This document shows positions 1 to 5,601 of a DNA stretch of 8,384 bases, piece by piece. The DNA comes from CAYJFD01 sp964369605 (GTDB lineage: Bacteria; Bacteroidota; Bacteroidia; Bacteroidales; UBA932). A program made the translations under genes and the position numbers. The stretch covers positions 1 to 8,384 of the forward strand of contig CAYJFD010000051.1 of the NCBI GenBank assembly GCA_964369605.1, in the 5' to 3' direction. Position 1 is the first letter of the stretch, and every line of letters starts with the position of its first letter. The notes beneath the pieces are model-generated. The model ran no database searches, was not told where the DNA came from, and was given only the letters and a program-made list of their open reading frames with translations.

Positions 1-164
1 AAAGAATATTATATATAGATATAGTAATAAAAGATATGCTCATCGAGTTTACTGTCACTGTGGAACCTTGGGATAATGAGGGTGTGGAAGTGGAAAGTCA
101 TGTATTCACATTCACTGTTGATGTCGAACCATGGGATGTAGAAGATGTAGAAGTAGTAAAATAA
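1..164 (+). CDS. Fimbrillin-like protein, C-terminal end only (5' truncated)
   Basis: An open frame enters from the left edge (first whole codon at 3) and stops with TAA at 162-164, giving about 53 residues of a protein C-terminus. The tail alternates hydrophobic and polar residues and contains FTVTVEPWD, then a second copy FTVDVEPWD 21 residues later, and ends in an acidic stretch finishing VEVVK. A beta-strand closing in a V-x-V-x-P-W pattern is common at the end of Bacteroidales fimbrillin-like (Mfa-like) domains. I therefore infer a pilus subunit or related surface protein; without its N-terminus the family is not certain. It lies 9 bases upstream of the next start, on the same strand, so it is probably in the same operon. 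An ATG at 36 exists, but the frame is open through it to the window edge, so the true start is upstream. Confidence 0.7.
   Translation, partial: RILYIDIVIKDMLIEFTVTVEPWDNEGVEVESHVFTFTVDVEPWDVEDVEVVK
48..158 (+). repeat. Imperfect direct repeat, two 48-base copies (period 63)
   Basis: Copies lie at 48-95 and 111-158 and match at about 34 of 48 positions by eye. Both are in frame and encode FTV-x-VEPWD followed by a Val/Glu-rich segment. Many differences fall at third codon positions, which suggests an old duplication kept under protein-level selection. It duplicates the last beta-strand region of the truncated upstream gene. Confidence 0.75.
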
Positions 165-173
165 AGTACGCGT

Positions 174-2801
174 ATGAAAAGAAAGCTTTTAGCCTTGTTG
201 GCATTAAATATACTGCTCTTTGCTTGTGAAAAAGAAAATGTTGGCGGAAGCCAAATAGATAATGAGATTAGTTTCACAACAAGAGGAGTCGTTACAGATA
301 ATTCCAACATAGCAGATATGACTATGCTGTGTTATGAAACTGGCACAGACGACTATGTCGCGACCTCCGATCTGCCAAATCATATGTATTTAGCAAAGGT
401 GTCGAGAGGAAAAGAAGGAACTACCTTTTTTCCTTGGATAGTCTCTCAGAGTGCTGCACCTGCGGCGACTACACCTAAGTTACACTGGTCTCAGGGTAAC
501 AAGCACAGCTTTGCTGCCATAGCACCTCACAATATAGTAATGAATAATTTTACTCCAGCTAATGCTTCGACTGCTGGACTGCCTTCGTTTACTTACACTA
601 CGCCCGACGAGATAGACGCTTTTAAAGATGTTGTGTATGCTCTAACACTTAATCAATTAGATAATTTTATCGCGATTAACCCTGCAGATAGAGGGGTATC
701 ATTATATTTTAAGCACGCGCTTACTAAGCTTCAGTTTACAGCCCAATTAGAAAATAATGCGACTCTTGATGAAGGTGAAAGTTTTCAAGTAATAGGGCTT
801 GTTTTACAGGATTATCAAAAGACAGGTATGTTTCAGTTTGCAAATACTACTTCAAATACAAGTGACGCGATAGCTAGTAAAGATTTTATTAGCTGGACGA
901 CAAGTGGGACTACTACTCAAACCAACTTTGATAATCTTTCATCAGAGATCATAGCGCAATCAGACGCAGACTATCTGACTAAAAAGGTAGATGTAATCGG
1001 AGGTGAAGAGGCGTTGTTTATGATTCCTCAGTATTTTGGTGCTGATAAAGCTTCTATCAAAATTTCATATATCCATACCTCTTTGGGGAACGATGGTATC
1101 TTAAAGGAATATACTCTTACCCTACCTAGTGAAGAATGGGTAGCAGGTAAGGCTTTGGCTTATAATCTAAGATTTGACCCAGCAAACGGAGCCTCTCCTT
1201 GGGCTGCTAAAGCAACAGCTACCGACTGGGAAAACGTTGATGAAAATACGTCTTCGGATGGTGGGGATTTCACTCTTCCTGAAGGAAAAAGAACTTACAC
1301 TTGGGCAGATGCTGCCGATGATGGAGTGAATCCTCGTACGATAGCTATTCCTTTTGAAACGAATATTGCACTGGAGAATATTGAAGTAGAGACAAAATAC
1401 TGCAAAAGCACCTCTTTTGTTGGCAATAGCCTTATTTATACAGAAAGTTATTACGGTGCAGCCGATGATGATGTTGTCGCATTCAAATTAAAGGTAAGAG
1501 ATGGTTCTGATTCCGAAGGAATAGGCAATGTTGCATATCGTGTAATTAGTGTTAGAATTAGTGGAGAGAGAGCGATTATGGACTATACCAACCAATATAC
1601 TGTTAGCACCCTTACAGGACTTAGTAATAACTATGGTGGCGTTGATGCCAACAAGGTACGAGTATCTAACTGCTATATTACAGCTCCCCGTGTGGAGCTG
1701 CCTACGGTATTTTATATTCCTATTGTGGATAGAGTGAATGAATTTTGGACAGACTATGGTGGCAATACAGCAAATAAAATCGATGCAGCAGATTGGACAA
1801 CAGATCCTGCTTATAGTGTTGAGCTATCGTGGTACGATGGTAGCTCTACGAGTGGTTTAACTGTAGAAAAAGGATTTTCTCCTATTTCAAGCACTTATAC
1901 CCCCCAAAATGCCATAAAGGTAACTCAACCTTCAAACTTTGAGGAGCAAAACTATGTGATTAATATTTTAAAAAATGGCACTATTATCTGGTCTATCCAC
2001 TGCTGGGCAACAGATTATAATCCATATAGAGTAAAAGACTTTCTTATGCCTAAGCGAACGTCCACCAATCAAGCTCTAGCTGTAGGAGAAGGAGAACTAC
2101 ATAGCTATGCCGATGCAGAGGGGGCTGCTACACCTGTGTGGGGCACAGGAAACATCTATGGCGATAAGTTTATTATGGATAGGAGTTTGGGAGCCTTGGA
2201 ACCTACATTCGTAGGCAATGGAGATGGAGGAAAACGAAAAGGGGGACTTTATTATGCTTATGGACGTAAAGATCCATTTTTAGCAAGTATTCACACTAGT
2301 CCGGGGAAACCTACTTTCACATACACTAATACTAGAATGCCTTTTGCGCAATCAGTCAAAGAGCCTTTAAAATTCTATACATCTCCAAATAGTAATTGGA
2401 ATACAGAAACCTATACAGCAGAGGGCTCTACTTGGTATTGGTGTGACATAAAGATAAAATCCTCAACCGTCATTAGAAAATCGATTTTTGACCCTTCTCC
2501 TCTAGGTTTTAAGGTACCAATCAGAGAAACATGGAATAATTTTAATAATGATTCATTTAAACTATCTAGCGCTGTATGGAGTCATACTAGTTTTTCAAAT
2601 GCAAAGTATTATATGACGGGATATATGAGCGGAAACGTTCTGCTTCAAGGAATAAATCAGTATGGAGAAGCGAGAACTTCGACACCTGATGGGACTAACA
2701 GAGATTGGTACTTTGAATATATATATAATAACGGTAGACCTGTTCAAACCTTTAACGCAGGAAGATCCTATGCTCTACTTATCCGCCCAATCCAAGAGTA
2801 A
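174..2801 (+). CDS. Fimbrillin family lipoprotein with C-terminal FISUMP-like domain; probable pilus tip adhesin (paralogue 1)
   Basis: 875 aa, predicted to be exported and lipidated. A basic start (MKRK) and hydrophobic stretch lead to a lipobox LFAC with Cys18. TTRG follows at 35-38, resembling the Arg site where type V pilins are matured. Residues about 31-358 look like an Mfa-like fimbrillin domain: EISFTTRG, then FKHALTKLQF at 179-188, WVAGKALAYNL from 322 and a closing strand ending in DW at 351-352. Residues about 359-469 are a divergent linker, possibly Ig-like. From 470 the module shared with the next two genes begins: DRVNEFW 519-525, WSIHCW 606-611, TDYNPY 613-618, GDKFIMDR 663-670, YAYGRKDPF 694-702, KSIFDPSPLGF 769-779, RPIQE 871-875. 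The WSWHLW motif of the paralogues is altered here, and the protein has six cysteines (18, 53, 410, 500, 610, 757) against two in each paralogue. The start fits the signal peptide; no Shine-Dalgarno is seen. The tip-adhesin role is inference. Confidence 0.9.
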   Translation: MKRKLLALLALNILLFACEKENVGGSQIDNEISFTTRGVVTDNSNIADMTMLCYETGTDDYVATSDLPNHMYLAKVSRGKEGTTFFPWIVSQSAAPAATTPKLHWSQGNKHSFAAIAPHNIVMNNFTPANASTAGLPSFTYTTPDEIDAFKDVVYALTLNQLDNFIAINPADRGVSLYFKHALTKLQFTAQLENNATLDEGESFQVIGLVLQDYQKTGMFQFANTTSNTSDAIASKDFISWTTSGTTTQTNFDNLSSEIIAQSDADYLTKKVDVIGGEEALFMIPQYFGADKASIKISYIHTSLGNDGILKEYTLTLPSEEWVAGKALAYNLRFDPANGASPWAAKATATDWENVDENTSSDGGDFTLPEGKRTYTWADAADDGVNPRTIAIPFETNIALENIEVETKYCKSTSFVGNSLIYTESYYGAADDDVVAFKLKVRDGSDSEGIGNVAYRVISVRISGERAIMDYTNQYTVSTLTGLSNNYGGVDANKVRVSNCYITAPRVELPTVFYIPIVDRVNEFWTDYGGNTANKIDAADWTTDPAYSVELSWYDGSSTSGLTVEKGFSPISSTYTPQNAIKVTQPSNFEEQNYVINILKNGTIIWSIHCWATDYNPYRVKDFLMPKRTSTNQALAVGEGELHSYADAEGAATPVWGTGNIYGDKFIMDRSLGALEPTFVGNGDGGKRKGGLYYAYGRKDPFLASIHTSPGKPTFTYTNTRMPFAQSVKEPLKFYTSPNSNWNTETYTAEGSTWYWCDIKIKSSTVIRKSIFDPSPLGFKVPIRETWNNFNNDSFKLSSAVWSHTSFSNAKYYMTGYMSGNVLLQGINQYGEARTSTPDGTNRDWYFEYIYNNGRPVQTFNAGRSYALLIRPIQE
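1581..2798 (+). other. Shared C-terminal module, copy 1
   Basis: Residues 470-875 of the 875-aa protein. It begins at DYT and ends at RPIQE. It has two parts: an NEFW to TDYNPY region (about 470-618), and a FISUMP/formylglycine-enzyme-like or C-type-lectin-like region (about 640-875). This is the most divergent copy: WSIHCW replaces WSWHLW and MDRSLG replaces MDRNLG. Confidence 0.75.
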
Positions 2802-2826
2802 TTATCAATAATTATATTAGAATAAA
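2802..2826 (+). promoter_or_regulatory. A/T-rich translation-initiation spacer
   Basis: 23 of the 25 bases between the first and second large genes are A or T, with no purine-rich Shine-Dalgarno core. Bacteroidota commonly start translation from A/T-rich, unstructured leaders rather than strong Shine-Dalgarno sites, so this probably serves as the start region. It is too short for a convincing separate promoter or terminator. Confidence 0.4.
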
Positions 2827-5595
2827 ATGAAAAAGATACAATATATATTTTTAACGATATTAGCGACTCTTTCGCTTATTAGCTGCCAAGCTGAACTACC
2901 AGTAGATGACCCTATAGATATTCCTGAGGGTTATGTAAAAGTGGAGATAGATATGGAGGCTGTTTTTGGATCAAAGGAGCTTTCGACCCGTGCGGGAGAT
3001 GGACCTATCGCGACACAGTACGAACAGGCTATCACTAATGCGCATATATGTGTGTTTCAATTTAGCGGAAATCCATCAAACGACAAGCTACTTCAGTTTG
3101 AGAAGGTTATTCGCGATATAAACTCATCTGGGGTAACTTACTATGCTGTATTAAAAGAGGAGAAACAGAGTGTAATTCTACACGGATTTTCTAATATTGA
3201 CCAGGCTACTATAAACACTATATCTGCTAAAGACGCAGGGACAGATGAATATATTATAAATCGTTTACAGTTCTACTCAACGGCGAGCATCGAGTATGAT
3301 AATACAGATGGGGCAGTAATTCTAAGAAATAGTGCGGATGGACTCCTTCCTAAATTTACTGAGGAGATCGATCTTCCTGAACTAACAACAGAAACGATTA
3401 AAACAGTAACTGCAGTAACTCTCTTTTCGTATGCACGCATAGATGTAATGATGCCTACGGCTAATGAGTACCCTATAATTCTGGGAACAAGAGTTGCAAA
3501 TGCGCCTACACATCCAGCTTACCTTGCGGCCTTATCTGTACCAATAGAATATGTAGAGAGTCACGAGACCACTTACTTAAACAACCAGCCTGTATATGGA
3601 GTAACGACTGAAGCAGAAAAATGGCCTGAGCCAATCACTGCTGCTAATGAGGGCACTAAGTTTGTACAAGGCCTGTATATGTACCCAACATCGACTGCTG
3701 CAAGCTCTGATATTGGCGCAGCCACTTATGTCATATTAAGAGTAAGAAAAGATGAAAACTCTCCTGCAGAAGGCACTTACTACAAGTTATTAATGCGCCA
3801 TAAAGCAGAGGGGGCGAGCGAGTTTAACTACGATATTCAAGCTTCGCACCGCTATTTAGTAAAAGTACATGCCATAAATACTGATGGCTATGCCACGGCA
3901 GCAGAGGCTATAGCTGGCCCTCCTTCAAATGTAGTTTATGATATAATAATCGATGATAGCTCTACCTCTTTTACCACTAATGGGCAGTATTATATAGGTG
4001 TAGCAAAGACTGAATATTACGCAGCAACTAACTATTCACAACAAAGTAATATGATGTATGCAAATCCAGAGATTATTAACGAAATAAACTTGGAAAATTT
4101 TGTGTATAATTCAGATGGCACTTATACATTTGACTTTGAATTTTCTTACAACGCAGGTGAAAACAGTGGTATTTTAAACTCATCACTTACAAAATCCTTG
4201 TCTATACCTATAGGAATGGAGGTTTTGTCTGAACCTGGTTACAACACTCTAGATGATTGGGATGATAGCTTTGGATCTAAAATATTACGACTAAAGACAC
4301 AGTCAAAATATGCAGATGGAGAGGTCGTTATCAAAGTAGGGGAACTTATCCATAAAGCAACTATTCTTATCGGAGATGGTATTGTTACCGATTATACGAA
4401 CGAAACCTTTGTGAATGAACTAACGGGGCTTGAAAGTGGTTACGGAGATGTTACGGGTCTACGCGTAGCAAACGCCTATATGGCAACTCCTCACAGCGTA
4501 CATGATGCTGTTATATTTATACCAGTAGCAGAAAGAATTAATGAGTTCTGGAATACTACAAATGGCTATGCAGGTACAGAGCCAACTAATGATTATGCTA
4601 ATCTAGTCAATACAAATTGGACTAATAATACCAACTATTCAGTTGAATTATCGTGGTATGATGGAGCTAATATTGATAACTTAGTGGTAGAAAAGGCATA
4701 TTCGCCAGTAGGTAAAAATGCAATTAAAGTTACTCTGCCTCCTGGCTTTGAATATCAAAATATAGCAATAAATGTTAAATACGGCACAAATATTATTTGG
4801 TCGTGGCATCTATGGGTAACGGACTATAATCCATATTTTACGGACCTTAAAGATAATGAATCCTCGCCACTGGCCTACCCTATACGCATCTCTACCTACC
4901 AAAACGAACCCATGGTAGGCGAGAATAATGCCCTCCATTCGTATGCAGGTGAGCTTTGGAATACTGGAAGCATTTATGGCGATAAATTTATTATGGATAG
5001 AAACCTTGGAGCTTTGGGAGCAGATTTCGATGGGCACGGTGCTCAAGGCTCAAAAAAAGGTATCTTATTTTATCAATTTGGACGTAAAGATCCTTTCACA
5101 ACAAATCGTTTAAATTCAAAACATAATAGTAAAGTGGATTTTGAGTATGTGGTTAAATCTCCCTCTGAATATGTGGCAGTAGTATCTCAAAACTGGTCTA
5201 ATCAAGATTCGAATTTTGATTATATTTGGAATGACAAAAAAATTTCAAAAGACAGTTTGTTAACTGGAAAGCAAAAGTCAATTTTTGACCCATCTCCATT
5301 AGGATTTAAAATTCCAGTAAATGTTTATTCAGATGTTATCACATCTTCGAACGTGACCTTCGAAACTAATATTGGCATGAAATATTATCTAGAGGAAGGA
5401 TTTGCTTTTTTTCCATATGCTGGATATTCTGATTCAAACGGCGATTTCAATTATAAAAATACTGAACTTTGGACATCTTTGGCTAAAAGTGAACCCTATG
5501 CAACTTACTTTGAAATCCAAAATACTACTAATTTAAGAAGAGAATTTAGTCATGCGAGGACCCACGGTTTCCCAGTACGTCCTATCCAAGAGTAA
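2827..5595 (+). CDS. FimA-like lipoprotein with C-terminal FISUMP-like domain; probable pilus tip adhesin (paralogue 2)
   Basis: 922 aa with a lipoprotein signal: MKK, a hydrophobic core and lipobox LISC with Cys20. STRAGD (53-58) matches the Arg-containing motif found after the lipid anchor in FimA/Mfa1-type pilins. Residues about 35-370 resemble the FimA-type fold: an A-x-CVF strand after the TRAGD region, YYAVL followed by a strand and SNID, a YARIDVMMP strand, VQGLYMYPT, and a YLVKVHAINTDGYAT segment. A middle domain follows, starting near NGQYYIG (385-391). The shared C-terminal module starts at VTDYT (520): ERINEFW 569-575, WSWHLWVTDYNPY 658-670, GDKFIMDR 718-725, FGRKDPF 751-757, KSIFDPSPLGF 817-827, RPIQE 918-922. 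The whole length aligns with the next protein, whereas only the C-terminal part aligns with the previous one. It is longer than typical stalk fimbrillins (about 350-550 aa), which favours a tip or accessory pilin. A DUF4906-type assignment is possible but untested. Confidence 0.92.
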   Translation: MKKIQYIFLTILATLSLISCQAELPVDDPIDIPEGYVKVEIDMEAVFGSKELSTRAGDGPIATQYEQAITNAHICVFQFSGNPSNDKLLQFEKVIRDINSSGVTYYAVLKEEKQSVILHGFSNIDQATINTISAKDAGTDEYIINRLQFYSTASIEYDNTDGAVILRNSADGLLPKFTEEIDLPELTTETIKTVTAVTLFSYARIDVMMPTANEYPIILGTRVANAPTHPAYLAALSVPIEYVESHETTYLNNQPVYGVTTEAEKWPEPITAANEGTKFVQGLYMYPTSTAASSDIGAATYVILRVRKDENSPAEGTYYKLLMRHKAEGASEFNYDIQASHRYLVKVHAINTDGYATAAEAIAGPPSNVVYDIIIDDSSTSFTTNGQYYIGVAKTEYYAATNYSQQSNMMYANPEIINEINLENFVYNSDGTYTFDFEFSYNAGENSGILNSSLTKSLSIPIGMEVLSEPGYNTLDDWDDSFGSKILRLKTQSKYADGEVVIKVGELIHKATILIGDGIVTDYTNETFVNELTGLESGYGDVTGLRVANAYMATPHSVHDAVIFIPVAERINEFWNTTNGYAGTEPTNDYANLVNTNWTNNTNYSVELSWYDGANIDNLVVEKAYSPVGKNAIKVTLPPGFEYQNIAINVKYGTNIIWSWHLWVTDYNPYFTDLKDNESSPLAYPIRISTYQNEPMVGENNALHSYAGELWNTGSIYGDKFIMDRNLGALGADFDGHGAQGSKKGILFYQFGRKDPFTTNRLNSKHNSKVDFEYVVKSPSEYVAVVSQNWSNQDSNFDYIWNDKKISKDSLLTGKQKSIFDPSPLGFKIPVNVYSDVITSSNVTFETNIGMKYYLEEGFAFFPYAGYSDSNGDFNYKNTELWTSLAKSEPYATYFEIQNTTNLRREFSHARTHGFPVRPIQE
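4384..5592 (+). other. Shared C-terminal module, copy 2
   Basis: Residues 520-922 of the 922-aa protein, from VTDYT to RPIQE. Intact WSWHLWVTDYNPY and MDRNLGAL motifs are present. The segment between KSIFDPSP and RPIQE is poorly conserved relative to the other two copies although nearly equal in length. Confidence 0.78.
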
Positions 5596-5601
5596 TATCA
5601 A

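Noticed and set aside
98..310. A 70-codon open frame on the minus strand across the start of the first large gene.
   Set aside because: It overlaps two plus-strand frames with clear protein signals, and its product is low-complexity Ser/Thr-rich; it looks like a shadow frame.
2802..2826. A terminator or invertible promoter between the first and second large genes.
   Set aside because: The 25-base A/T-rich spacer has no GC-rich stem followed by a T tract, no flanking inverted repeats, and no room for both Bacteroidales promoter elements plus a leader.
4810..5113. Small open frames on both strands inside the second large gene.
   Set aside because: They lie entirely within a well-supported coding frame, show no recognisable domain or signal, and fit chance open frames.
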